Assembly: GCA_027324255.1 (NCBI GenBank)
Contig: DAHVTI010000272.1
Location: forward strand, 1 to 38,384
DNA length: 38,384 bases
Reading direction: 5' to 3'
From: Bryobacterales bacterium
GTDB taxonomy: Bacteria > Acidobacteriota > Terriglobia > Bryobacterales > Bryobacteraceae
The notes beneath the pieces are model-generated. The model had not been told where the DNA came from. It saw nothing but the letters and a program-made list of their open reading frames with translations, and ran no database searches. Of the stretch, positions 24,139-32,237 are shown piece by piece. Numbering within the stretch: the stretch's first letter is position 1; every line of letters begins with the position of its first letter. The position numbers and the translations under genes are program-made.

Positions 24139-25587
24139 CTCCACTTCGTCGCCGGACTCGACGCTGATGGCCTGGTTCAGGATCTCCTGTTTGAGGCGGC
24201 GGCGGATGGTTTGGCGTTCGGCGGTCCACTCAGCCAGGACGGGCCGGATGTTGCGGCGCGACAGCCAGAGCTGGAAGTCATCGAGCAGGGCAGGGGTGAT
24301 CTCCATCTCGCGCGAGGCGTCGGCGCGGTGTCCGGACAGCCAGTCGGTAGCGAAGCCGGCGTAAGAAGCGGACGCCTCCAGGTACTGCCCGAAGCGGGAA
24401 TAGGAGCGCGGCAGGACGGTGTAGTCGGGCTCGATGCCCCCGCCGCCGCGGACGGTGCGTCCCTTTTTCGTCTTGAACTCCGGACGCGTGGTGGCGGTGG
24501 CGGCGGAAAGCTCGCTCGCCTTCAGGGGCTTCTGAATGGAGCGGCCGCTGGGGGTGTAGTAGAAGGCCGTGGTGAGGGCCAGGCCGGTGGCGTCGCCGAG
24601 CGGGAAGACTCGCTGGACGAGGCCTTTGCCGAAGGTGGTATCGCCGAGGACGGCGCCGCGGTCGTTGTCCTGGATGGCGCCGGCCACGATCTCGGCCGCG
24701 CTGGCCGTCCTGGCATTGACGAGGACAGCCAGGGGGAACGTGTAGGGCTTGGCGTCCTTGGGTGCGTCGATGGTCTCGGTATCGGAGCTGCGGCCGCGGG
24801 CGCTGAGGATGCGCGCGCCGGGATCGAGGAAGAGCGCTGCGGCGGCGAGACCGGCCTGCAGGACGCCGCCCGGGTTGTCGCGCAGGTCGAGGACGAGCCC
24901 TTTCAACCGTTGGCCGCCGAGCTGGTCGATGGCCTGCTGGAGCAGGACGGCGGTGTTGGTATCGAAGCTGGTGGCGCGAACATAGCCGAGGCCCGGCTGG
25001 AGCAGGAAGGAGCGGTCCACGGAGGGGGACTGGAGTTCTTCGGGCCTGAGCGTGACGGGCAGGAGCTTGGCGGTGCCCTGCCGGCGGATCAGGATCTGCG
25101 CCTGGCGCTGGCGGGTGTAGCCGAGCAGCTCGACCAACTGCTCCAGGCTGAGCCGGGAGAGGGGAATGTCGTTGATGCCGACGATCTCGTCGCCGGGGGA
25201 GAGACCGGACTTCTGGGCCGGGGAGCCGGGCATGGTCTGCAGGACGATGACGCGCCCGGGCAGCACGCTGACGATGGAGCCGAAGCCTTTGGAGACGCTG
25301 CGCTCCATCTCCTGAAGCTGCTGAAACTGGTCGCGGTCGAAGAAGACGGAGTGGGGGTCGAGGGTGCGCAGCATGCCGGGGATGGCGCCGCCGTAGACGG
25401 CGCGGTCCGGGTCGACGGGGTCGGCGAACTGATCGAGAGCCGTGGTGTAGACGTCGAGGAAGCGCCGGAGCTCGCGCTCCAGTTCGGCGGTATCCGGAAG
25501 CGGCCGGCTTGGGGGCTGAGCCGGCGGCTGAGCGCAGAGCAGGGCCGGCCAGAGCGCGGCGAGCAGGAATGGAGCTGCGCGCCGCAT
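24088..25587 (-). CDS. C-terminal processing protease (S41), CtpA/Tsp-like
   Basis: This 499-residue exported serine protease has a signal peptide (MRRAAPFLLAALWPALLCAQ), an N-terminal helical region, a PDZ domain (about 100-185: GFGSIVSVLPGRVIVL, GSPAQKSGLSPGDEIVGIN) and an S41 core with LVLDLRDNPGG, NARTASAAEIVAGAIQDN (nucleophile Ser) and DTTFGKGLVQ (Lys general base). It would trim or degrade periplasmic proteins, including cell-wall enzymes in known relatives. ATG 25587 overlaps the ddl stop by one base (TGATG), so it is coupled to ddl. The longer frame upstream of this ATG lies within ddl and is rejected. Confidence 0.94.
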   Translation of the reverse strand: MRRAAPFLLAALWPALLCAQPPAQPPSRPLPDTAELERELRRFLDVYTTALDQFADPVDPDRAVYGGAIPGMLRTLDPHSVFFDRDQFQQLQEMERSVSKGFGSIVSVLPGRVIVLQTMPGSPAQKSGLSPGDEIVGINDIPLSRLSLEQLVELLGYTRQRQAQILIRRQGTAKLLPVTLRPEELQSPSVDRSFLLQPGLGYVRATSFDTNTAVLLQQAIDQLGGQRLKGLVLDLRDNPGGVLQAGLAAAALFLDPGARILSARGRSSDTETIDAPKDAKPYTFPLAVLVNARTASAAEIVAGAIQDNDRGAVLGDTTFGKGLVQRVFPLGDATGLALTTAFYYTPSGRSIQKPLKASELSAATATTRPEFKTKKGRTVRGGGGIEPDYTVLPRSYSRFGQYLEASASYAGFATDWLSGHRADASREMEITPALLDDFQLWLSRRNIRPVLAEWTAERQTIRRRLKQEILNQAISVESGDEVELRADPVVVRAIALLQE

Positions 25588-26567
25588 CAGAGTTCGTAGC
25601 GCAGGGACTGGCGCAGGGCGTGCCGCTCCAGTGCCAACTCGATCAGGCGTTCGACGAGAGCGGCGAAGGAGAGCCCGTCGTGCTCCCACATTTTGGGGTA
25701 CATGCTGATGGAGGTGAAGCCCGGAATCGTGTTGATTTCGTTGATGAAGACCTTGCCGGTGGCCTTTTCAATCAGAAAATCGACGCGGCCCATGCCGGAG
25801 CATTCCACGGCCAGGAAGCAGGCGACGGCAAGGCGGCGGACCTCCTGGATGGTTTCCTCGGGGAGGTTGGGCGGGATGAGGGTGCGGGCCTTGTCGAGGA
25901 GGTACTTGTCTTCGTAATCGTAGAACTCTTTCGAAGGAAGGATCTCGCAGGGAGTGGCGGCGGCGGGACGGTCGTTGCCCAGGACCGCGCATTCGAGCTC
26001 CTGGCCCAGGATGGCGCGCTCGACGATGACTTTGGTGTCGTAGCGGGCGGCATCGGCGAGGGCAGCCGCAAGCTCATCGCGGTCATGCGCCTTGGCGATG
26101 CCGACGGAGGAGCCGAGATTGGCGGGCTTCACGAAGAGCGGCAGGCCGAAGCGGGCGATGGCGGCGCCGGGGTCGAGCGCCGCGGCGTGCTGGACGAGGT
26201 AATCGATAACCGGCAGGCCGCGCTCGGCGCAGAGGCGCTTGAAGTGCTCCTTGTCCATGGAGGCGGAGGAGGAGAAGACCCCGGCGCCGACGTAAGGGAG
26301 GCCAGCCATTTCGAAGAGGCCCTGAATGGTGCCGTCCTCGCCGAAGGTGCCGTGGAGGACGGGGAAGATGACATCGATGCCGGAGTTGGCGCCGGGCTCG
26401 GGCAGGATGGGGGAAGGATGCCACTGGCCCTGCTTGTCGATGAAGAGGGGGACGGCTTCGAAGCGGTCCGGATCGAGGTGATCGAGGACGGCGCGGGCGG
26501 AGCGGAGAGAGATTTCGTGCTCGCCGGAGCGGCCTCCATGGACGACGGCGACGCGCAGGCGGCTCAT
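25587..26567 (-). CDS. ddl: D-alanine--D-alanine ligase
   Basis: It makes the D-Ala-D-Ala dipeptide for peptidoglycan. The 326-residue ATP-grasp enzyme shows GGRSGEHEISL (about 12-22), HGTFGEDGTIQG (about 71-82), VKPANLGSSVGI, the omega-loop KEFYDYEDKY whose Tyr favours D-Ala over D-lactate as acceptor, GRVDFLIE and FINEINTIPGFTSISM. It therefore looks like a housekeeping Ddl, not a vancomycin-resistance ligase. Its ATG overlaps the arginase stop (ATGA) and its stop overlaps the protease start, so the three genes form a tightly coupled unit. Confidence 0.96.
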   Translation of the reverse strand: MSRLRVAVVHGGRSGEHEISLRSARAVLDHLDPDRFEAVPLFIDKQGQWHPSPILPEPGANSGIDVIFPVLHGTFGEDGTIQGLFEMAGLPYVGAGVFSSSASMDKEHFKRLCAERGLPVIDYLVQHAAALDPGAAIARFGLPLFVKPANLGSSVGIAKAHDRDELAAALADAARYDTKVIVERAILGQELECAVLGNDRPAAATPCEILPSKEFYDYEDKYLLDKARTLIPPNLPEETIQEVRRLAVACFLAVECSGMGRVDFLIEKATGKVFINEINTIPGFTSISMYPKMWEHDGLSFAALVERLIELALERHALRQSLRYEL

Positions 26568-27475
26568 AGAATGCGTTTCCCCATGGCGGACATGATGAGT
26601 TCGACGCCCAGCAGGGCGGTGCGGTTAGCAGAGTCGAGGACAGGGTTGACCTCCACCACCTCCATGGAGCGGAGGAGGCGGGAGTCGCAGAGGATTTCCA
26701 TGGCGAGGTGCGCTTCGCGGTAGGAGATGCCTCCGCGGACGGGGGTGCCGACGCCGGGGGCTTCGCCCGGGTCGATACCGTCCATGTCGAGGGAGAGGTG
26801 GACGCCGGCGGCACCGCGGGTAGCGATGGCGAGGGCGTCCGTCATGACGGCGCGCATGCCGCGCTCGTCGATGTCGCGCATGGTGAATACGGTGACGCCG
26901 GAGTCGTGAACGACGGGGCGTTCCGTGAGGTCCACGTCGCGGATGCCGACGAGGACGACGTTGGCCGGGTTGACGGCCGGGGAGACGCCGCAGAGGTGGG
27001 TGAGTTCCCTGGGCCCCCGGCCGATAAGGCAGGCCAGCGGCATGCCGTGGACGTTGCCGGAAGGCGAAGAGTCCGGGGTGTTCATGTCGGTGTGGGCGTC
27101 CATCCAGATGACGCCGAGCGCCTGGCGGCGGCGGCGCAGGTGGGCGGCCACGCCGTTCACGGTGCCGACGGCGATGGAGTGGTCGCCGCCCAGCACGAGG
27201 GGAAACTTGCCCTGGGAAGCGGCCTTCTGGACGCGCTCAGCGAGGGCGGCGCAGGTGGCGGCGATGGGCTTGAGGTAGCGGGCCCGGGCCGGACCGACCC
27301 GGGAGGACTCCTGCTGTTCGACAGGGACGTTGCCCAGATCTACGACCTTGTAGCCGAGGGACTGGAGGCGCGCGTTGAGGTTGGCGACGCGCAGGGCCGA
27401 GGGCCCCATGTCTACGCCGCGGCGCCCGGCGCCGAGGTCGAGAGGAGCACCGAGAATGGCTATGGTTTTAGGCAT
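26564..27475 (-). CDS. rocF: Arginase
   Basis: It hydrolyses arginine to ornithine and urea. The 303-residue ureohydrolase has all binuclear-manganese motifs: GGDHS (96-100), DAHTD (126-130) and SLDMDGIDP with Asp230, Asp232 and Asp235. The N-terminal GAPLDLGAGRRGVDMGPSAL and the specificity-loop region fit arginase better than agmatinase or formiminoglutamase, though arginase versus a close ureohydrolase cannot be proved by eye. No ribosome site lies at a normal distance from ATG 27475; a 33-codon reading frame with a strong site ends inside codon 3, which may supply ribosomes by coupling. It is followed by ddl with an ATGA overlap. Confidence 0.92.
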   Translation of the reverse strand: MPKTIAILGAPLDLGAGRRGVDMGPSALRVANLNARLQSLGYKVVDLGNVPVEQQESSRVGPARARYLKPIAATCAALAERVQKAASQGKFPLVLGGDHSIAVGTVNGVAAHLRRRRQALGVIWMDAHTDMNTPDSSPSGNVHGMPLACLIGRGPRELTHLCGVSPAVNPANVVLVGIRDVDLTERPVVHDSGVTVFTMRDIDERGMRAVMTDALAIATRGAAGVHLSLDMDGIDPGEAPGVGTPVRGGISYREAHLAMEILCDSRLLRSMEVVEVNPVLDSANRTALLGVELIMSAMGKRIL

Positions 27476-27569
27476 GGCAGGCAACCGGCTCCAAAGGAAC
27501 ACCTCCACCGCATCCCCTCGCGAAAGTCCCTCGCTCACGCTCGGGGACTGGGTCTGCGGAAGCGGGCAT
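27468..27569 (-). CDS. Candidate 33-codon leader peptide upstream of arginase
   Basis: A short frame (MPASADPVPERERGTFARG..., ending PVACHA) has an ideal AAGGAG at 27576-27581, 6 nt before ATG, and stops with TAA inside arginase codons 2-3, overlapping by 8 nt. Its Arg codons CGT, CGA and AGG cluster at positions 11-18, the first two in the loop of the hairpin at 27525-27549. Codon use is not like the neighbouring proteins, which suits a leader peptide but also suits chance. Arginase itself lacks a well-placed ribosome site. Another possibility is a dispersed palindromic repeat. Confidence 0.4.
   Translation of the reverse strand: MPASADPVPERERGTFARGCGGGVPLEPVACHA
27525..27549. repeat. Hairpin (AGTCCC...GGGACT) between asnS and arginase
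   Basis: Six-base perfect arms around a 13-nt loop in the 121-nt gap. The plus-strand text TCCCTCGCTCACGCTCGGGG looks like the palindromic intergenic elements seen in several GC-rich genomes. No U-run follows, so it is not a classical terminator. Confidence 0.5.
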
Positions 27570-27596
27570 ATTGCTCTCCTTGTTGGCGGGCGGGAC

Positions 27597-28910
27597 TCAG
27601 GGCCGGGTGCGGTAGAGCATGCGCGGGAAGGCGATGGTCTCGCGAATATGTTCGAGGCCGCAGAGCCAGGCCACCGTGCGCTCGACGCCCATGCCGAAGC
27701 CGGCGTGGGGCACCGAGCCGAAGCGGCGCAGGTCGAGATACCACTGGAACGCCTCCGGAGGCAGATTGTGCTCCTGGATACGCTGCAGCAGCAGGTTGTA
27801 GTCGTGGATGCGCTGTCCACCGCCGATCACCTCTCCGTAGCCCTCGCTGGCGATAACGTCGACGCCGAGCGCCACCTCGGGTCGCTGCTCGTCGGGCTGG
27901 AAGTAGAAGGCCTTCACCTGGGTGGGGTACTTGTCCACCATGACGGGGCGGTCGAACTCCTCGGAGAGGAGGGTCTCGTCGGTGCCGCCGAAGTCGCCGC
28001 CCCAGACGATCTCGGAGCCCTTGCGCCTCAGGATCTCGACGGCCTCGTCGTAGGAAATGCGCGGGAAGGGCGTCTTGATGGCCTCGAGTTTTGAGATGTC
28101 GCGTTCGAGGGCGCCCAGTTCAGTCTTGCGATTGTCCAGGACGCGGCCGACGATGAAGCAGATCAACTCCTCCGCATGCTGCTTGACGTCGTCGAGCGTG
28201 GCGAACGCCATCTCGGGCTCGACCATCCAGAACTCGGTGAGGTGGCGGCGCGTCTTGGACTTTTCGGCGCGGAAGGTGGGGCCGAAGCAGTAAGTCTTGC
28301 CGAAGGCCATGGCCGTGGCCTCGTTGTAAAGCTGGCCGGACTGCGTCAGGTAGACCTTTTCGTCCTCAAAGTAGTCCACTTCGAACAGCGTCGTGGTGCC
28401 TTCGCAGGCGGCGGGGGTAAAGATGGGGCAATCGACCAGCGTGAAGCCGTTGGAGTCGAAGTAGTCGCGGATGGCCTTGATGATCTCGTGGCGGATCTTC
28501 AGGATGGCATGTTGGCGGCGGGAGCGGAGGTGGAGGTGGCGGTGGTCGAAGAGGAACTCGATGCCGTGGTCCTTCGGGGTGATGGGGTAGGGCGTCTCTT
28601 CGGGCACGCGCTGGACGATCTCGGCGGACTCGATGTCCATCTCAAAACCGCCGGGCGCGCGCTGCTCGGCGCGGCATTTGCCGCGAATAATCACCGAGGA
28701 CTCCTGCGTGAGGTTCTTGAGGGCCTCGAAACACTCCTCGGAGAGGCTGCTCTTGAGGCCGACGCACTGCATGATGCCGCTGCCGTCCCGGATGAGGGGG
28801 AAGATGATCTTGCCGGACTTGCGCAGGTTGTAAAGCCAGCCGGCGATTTCGACGGACTCGCCGGTGTGCGAGCCAGCCTGCGCGATAGTGATTCGACGGT
28901 AGTCAGACAT
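27597..28910 (-). CDS. asnS: Asparaginyl-tRNA synthetase
   Basis: It charges tRNA-Asn with asparagine. The 437-residue class IIb synthetase has an OB-fold anticodon-binding domain (about 18-105: [21 protein letters not shown], then [15 protein letters not shown]) followed by the catalytic core with [23 protein letters not shown], motif 2 ([24 protein letters not shown]) and motif 3 ([13 protein letters not shown]). Core details such as HLTEFWMVE and the length favour AsnRS over AspRS. Its ATG overlaps the stop of the upstream isomerase by one base (TGATG). The gap of 121 nt to arginase holds a leader frame and a hairpin. Confidence 0.93.
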   Translation of the reverse strand: MSDYRRITIAQAGSHTGESVEIAGWLYNLRKSGKIIFPLIRDGSGIMQCVGLKSSLSEECFEALKNLTQESSVIIRGKCRAEQRAPGGFEMDIESAEIVQRVPEETPYPITPKDHGIEFLFDHRHLHLRSRRQHAILKIRHEIIKAIRDYFDSNGFTLVDCPIFTPAACEGTTTLFEVDYFEDEKVYLTQSGQLYNEATAMAFGKTYCFGPTFRAEKSKTRRHLTEFWMVEPEMAFATLDDVKQHAEELICFIVGRVLDNRKTELGALERDISKLEAIKTPFPRISYDEAVEILRRKGSEIVWGGDFGGTDETLLSEEFDRPVMVDKYPTQVKAFYFQPDEQRPEVALGVDVIASEGYGEVIGGGQRIHDYNLLLQRIQEHNLPPEAFQWYLDLRRFGSVPHAGFGMGVERTVAWLCGLEHIRETIAFPRMLYRTRP

Positions 28911-29740
28911 CAGAGGGACTCCAGGTTGGTAAAGATCTCGCGGGCGGAATCGATGGGGTGAGGGAAGTCGGGTGAGTCCTTCAGCTCGAGCAGGAGGGGG
29001 AACTGCGAGCCGCGGGAGCGGAGCAGGCCCATGGTCCTTTTCCAGTCGATGGAGCCGCCGGGGGCGAGTGTCGGAAAGAGGTGGACGTCATCGGCCCCGT
29101 TGTTGTCGTGGACGTGGGTGGAGCGGATGCGGTCCTCCATGAGGGTGAAGGCGGTGTCGACGCCTTCCATGATATGAGCGTGGCCGGTATCGAAGCAGAA
29201 GTTCAGGTTGAGATGGGTGATCTCGTTGAAGTGGATGAGGCGTTCTGCCGAGGAGAGGCGGTTGGGGATGTTCTCCAGGAGAATCTCGACGCCGCGGTTG
29301 CGGGCAAAGAGGGAGAGGTCTTCGAGCGCGGTGAAGGCGGCCTCGAGCTTGAACTCATCGTATTCTTCCCCGGCGACGCCGAGGTGCTGGATGAGGTAGC
29401 GGAAGGGGACCATCTCGGCGACTTCCAGGGCGCGCTTGATTTCGTCGACGCATTCCAGCCGCCGGGGCTTGGAGCGCTCGGTGATGGAGACGACTGCTGA
29501 GGGCCCGGTGCGGCCCCAGCAGTCGTCGTTGTACATGGGGGCGTGCAGGGAGTGGCACTGGAGTTCGGCGTCGCGGAACCAGTAGCCAAGTTCGTTGACC
29601 TGGGACTTGTCGCGGTAGTCGAAGTGCTGGCGGGCGCAGAATATCTCGACCAGCGGGATGCCGGCCGAGTGGATTCGTTCGAGCCAGACGGTATTCAGAC
29701 GGTGGTTGACGAGAACGTGCGTGGAGAAAGCGCGGAGCAT
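28910..29740 (-). CDS. Sugar phosphate isomerase/epimerase-like TIM-barrel protein
   Basis: This 276-residue xylose-isomerase-like TIM barrel (AP-endonuclease 2 superfamily) shows typical metal-site segments: [53 protein letters not shown] and LLLELKDSP. The His, Glu and Asp residues in these strands would bind a divalent metal. It is cytoplasmic; the substrate is unknown. ATG 29740 is preferred over 29776 because it starts one base after the ggt stop with GAAGG 8 nt upstream and gives the usual N-terminus ([15 protein letters not shown]). It is coupled to asnS by a TGATG overlap. Confidence 0.88.
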   Translation of the reverse strand: MLRAFSTHVLVNHRLNTVWLERIHSAGIPLVEIFCARQHFDYRDKSQVNELGYWFRDAELQCHSLHAPMYNDDCWGRTGPSAVVSITERSKPRRLECVDEIKRALEVAEMVPFRYLIQHLGVAGEEYDEFKLEAAFTALEDLSLFARNRGVEILLENIPNRLSSAERLIHFNEITHLNLNFCFDTGHAHIMEGVDTAFTLMEDRIRSTHVHDNNGADDVHLFPTLAPGGSIDWKRTMGLLRSRGSQFPLLLELKDSPDFPHPIDSAREIFTNLESL

Positions 29741-29741
29741 A

Positions 29742-31463
29742 TCAGTAGCCTTCAGCCTTTCCGGCGGAGCGGCCATTCCGGGCGGCGGCGAGCCAGGGGA
29801 TCGTATCGGTGACGTTGGCGCCGGTGGTGGTGGCGTCGGAGACGGCGCGGGAGCGCGGAGATTCGACCATGATGGCCTCGACAGAGGCCACGGAAGAGAT
29901 GGCGCCGAGGGTGTGGCCGCGCTGCTCCAGCAGGGCCCGGGTGTCGGGGGAGAAGCCGGGCTCGAGCAGCAGGCGGTCCGGCATCCACTGATGGTGGAGG
30001 CGGGGCTGGTCCACGGCCTGCTGGACGTCCATCTTGAAGTCGATGACGTTCAGGATGACCTGGAGCACGCCGGAAATGATGCGGGGACCGCCGGGCGCGC
30101 CGAGGACCAGAAACAGCTTGCCGTCCTTGAGGACGATGGTCGGCGTCATGGCGGAGAGGGGCCGCTTGCGGGGAGCGATGGCGTTGGCCTCGCCCTGGAT
30201 GAGGCCGAACATGTTGGGGGCGCCGGGCTGCGCGGCGAAGTCGTCCATCTCGTCGTTGAGCAGAAAGCCGAGACCAGGGACGGTGACGCCGGAGCCGTAG
30301 GAGTTATTGATGGTGTAGGTGAGAGCGACGGCATTGCCCTGGGCGTCGATGACGTTGAAGTGGGTGGTGTCGGCGGGCTCGAAGGACGGCCGGCCGGCGC
30401 CGAGGGCGGAACTGGGGGTGGCCCTGGCGGGATCGATGGAGGCGCGGCGGGCGGCGATGTATTGCGGATCGAGCAGGCCCTTCACCGGGACTCTGGCGAA
30501 ATCGGAGTCGCCCAGATACTGGGCGCGGTCGGCGAAGTAGCGGCGCATCGCTTCGGCGATGTAGTGCGACGAGGCGGCGGAACCGGCGCCGTGCTTCTCG
30601 TAGCCGGTGGGTTCGAGCATGGCGAGCATCTGGAGAATGCCGACGCCGCCGGAGGAGGGGGAGGGAGCCGTGATGATAGTGTGGCCCTTGTAGGCGCCGG
30701 TGAGGGGCTGGCGCTCGACGGGCTTGTAGCTGCGCAGGTCTTCGAGGGTGATGGCGCCGCCATGGCGGCGCATCTGCTCGGCCAGGATGCGGGCGGTTTC
30801 ACCGGTGTAGAAGTCGTCCGGATTGTCGGCGATACGGCTGAGTGTGCGGGCCAGTTCAGGCTGGCGTAGGGTGTCGCCCGGCTGGAAGCAGGCCCCGCCG
30901 TTCAGGAAGATCCGCTTGGATTCGGGGAACGGGGAGAGCCAGCGGCGCGAGCCGCACATGGAGCGGGACTCGGCGTAGGAAAGGGTCACGCCGGAAGTGG
31001 CCAGGGCGGCGGCCGGCTTGACGAGATCGAACCAGGGCTTGGAGCCGTACTTGGCGTGGGCCAGGGCCAGGCCGCGGACGGTGCCCGGAACGCCGGAGGC
31101 GCGCCAGCCGGTGAGAGAGTCCTTGGTGGCCTTGCCATCGAGCCCGATGTACATGTCGCGGGAGGCGGACGCGGGAGCCATCTCGCGGAAATCGATGAAG
31201 GTGGAGTGTCCGGCGGCGGTTCGCAGCAGCAGAAAGCCGCCGCCGCCCAGATTGCCAGCGGAAGGGTGCGTGACGGCGAGGGCAAAGGCCACGGCGACGG
31301 CGGCGTCCACAGCGTTGCCGCCCGCTTTGAGCACGGAAACTCCGACGGAGGCGGCGATGGGCTCCTGAGCAACAATCATGGCGTGGCGGGAGCGAACAGG
31401 CTCGCGAGAGAACAGAGGCGCGCAGAAGACGCAGAGGAGAGCGAAAACCGTGGAGTTTCGCAT
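29742..31463 (-). CDS. ggt: Gamma-glutamyltransferase
   Basis: It transfers or hydrolyses the gamma-glutamyl group of glutathione and related peptides in the periplasm. The 573-residue precursor has a signal peptide (MRNSTVFALLCVFCAPLFS), the large-subunit motifs KAGGNAVDAAVAVAFAL and HPSAGNLGGGGFLL, then the autocleavage site before PADTTHF (nucleophile Thr at about 366) and small-subunit blocks NNSYGSGVTVPGLGFLLNDEMDDF and GAPGGPRIISGV. A -10 (TACAAT) lies 8 nt before ATG 31463, so the message is probably leaderless; no ribosome site is seen. The 224-nt gap upstream also serves the divergent TPR-yvcK-glmU genes. Confidence 0.94.
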   Translation of the reverse strand: MRNSTVFALLCVFCAPLFSREPVRSRHAMIVAQEPIAASVGVSVLKAGGNAVDAAVAVAFALAVTHPSAGNLGGGGFLLLRTAAGHSTFIDFREMAPASASRDMYIGLDGKATKDSLTGWRASGVPGTVRGLALAHAKYGSKPWFDLVKPAAALATSGVTLSYAESRSMCGSRRWLSPFPESKRIFLNGGACFQPGDTLRQPELARTLSRIADNPDDFYTGETARILAEQMRRHGGAITLEDLRSYKPVERQPLTGAYKGHTIITAPSPSSGGVGILQMLAMLEPTGYEKHGAGSAASSHYIAEAMRRYFADRAQYLGDSDFARVPVKGLLDPQYIAARRASIDPARATPSSALGAGRPSFEPADTTHFNVIDAQGNAVALTYTINNSYGSGVTVPGLGFLLNDEMDDFAAQPGAPNMFGLIQGEANAIAPRKRPLSAMTPTIVLKDGKLFLVLGAPGGPRIISGVLQVILNVIDFKMDVQQAVDQPRLHHQWMPDRLLLEPGFSPDTRALLEQRGHTLGAISSVASVEAIMVESPRSRAVSDATTTGANVTDTIPWLAAARNGRSAGKAEGY

Positions 31464-31471
31464 GAAATCTG

Positions 31472-31477
31472 ATTGTA
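31472..31477 (-). promoter_or_regulatory. -10 element of ggt, leaderless geometry
   Basis: TACAAT on the minus strand, 8 nt before the ggt ATG, so transcription would start within a base or two of the start codon. Confidence 0.45.
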
Positions 31478-31604
31478 CTATGCGGGTCGCGGAGAACCTC
31501 GCAGCGCGTGGGCGTACCGTTTCTTCACCGTGCCGCGGAGTGGGGCGCCCGGACCGCCGCCGCGGACGGCCGGCCGCTCCGGAGAGTCCGGGGGTGGGGT
31601 TAGC

Positions 31605-31652
31605 TTGCGCCAGCCAAGGCCGATTTGCTACGAAAAGGTGAGGCGTCTCACC
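31605..31652 (+). promoter_or_regulatory. Promoter with palindromic operator ahead of TPR-yvcK-glmU
   Basis: TTGCGC (31605-31610), an 18-nt spacer and TACGAA (31629-31634) form a plausible promoter. The inverted repeat GGTGAGGCGTCTCACC (31637-31652, 6-bp perfect arms) covers the predicted start near 31641, the usual place for a repressor operator. The rest of the 224-nt gap shows nothing further. Confidence 0.4.
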
Positions 31653-31687
31653 ACGAACCGTTGGAAGCCGCCACACATTCTGGCGCT

Positions 31688-32233
31688 ATGAAGAAGTCAA
31701 CAAGGCCAACGGAAGCCAGGAGCCTTTCCAGTCCGGGCGGCGAGGGGATGACTGCCAAATCCCACACGGAGCTGTTTGCCAAAGCGGTGAGATGCTTCTC
31801 GTCGGGCGGCTACCGCGAGGCGGCGGCGCTTTTCGCGGAAGCCGCGTCGGGGCCGCTGATGTCGGTGAACGAGTCCGCCCAGATGTACCGCCGGATGTGC
31901 CTGCAACGCATTGAGAGCAGCACGCCGAAGCTGCAGTCGCCGGAGGACTACTACAACTTTGGGGTCAGTCTCATCAACGTACGCCGGTATCGCGAAGCCA
32001 GAGAGCACCTGGACGCCGCGGTAAGCCAGAGCCCGCTGCCGCATTACCTCTATGCCCTGGCGCTGGTGGAGGGCATGCTGGGCTCCGTATCCGGCGCCGC
32101 ACAGCAATTGCACAAGGCGGTTCAGGCCGACCCGGGCATCCGCTCCCTGGCGCGAAACGATGCGGATTTCGCACCGCTGCTCGAGCACGCCGCAATTCGA
32201 GACATTCTGAGCGGCGAGGCCACAACGATTTAG
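31688..32233 (+). CDS. TPR-repeat protein
   Basis: This 181-residue cytoplasmic protein has tetratricopeptide-like helices: ELFAKAVRCFSSGGYREAAALFAEAASGP, SPEDYYNFGVSLINVRRYREAREHLDAAVSQSP and HYLYALALVEGMLGSVSGAAQQLHKAVQADPG. The function is a protein scaffold; the partner is unknown. ATG 31688 has no ribosome site; ATG 31748 has GAGGGG directly against it (too close), so the start is uncertain. It is the first gene of a run with yvcK (4 nt downstream) and glmU, so it may have a role in cell-wall precursor control; that is inference from position alone. Confidence 0.75.
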   Translation: MKKSTRPTEARSLSSPGGEGMTAKSHTELFAKAVRCFSSGGYREAAALFAEAASGPLMSVNESAQMYRRMCLQRIESSTPKLQSPEDYYNFGVSLINVRRYREAREHLDAAVSQSPLPHYLYALALVEGMLGSVSGAAQQLHKAVQADPGIRSLARNDADFAPLLEHAAIRDILSGEATTI

Positions 32234-32237
32234 CACC

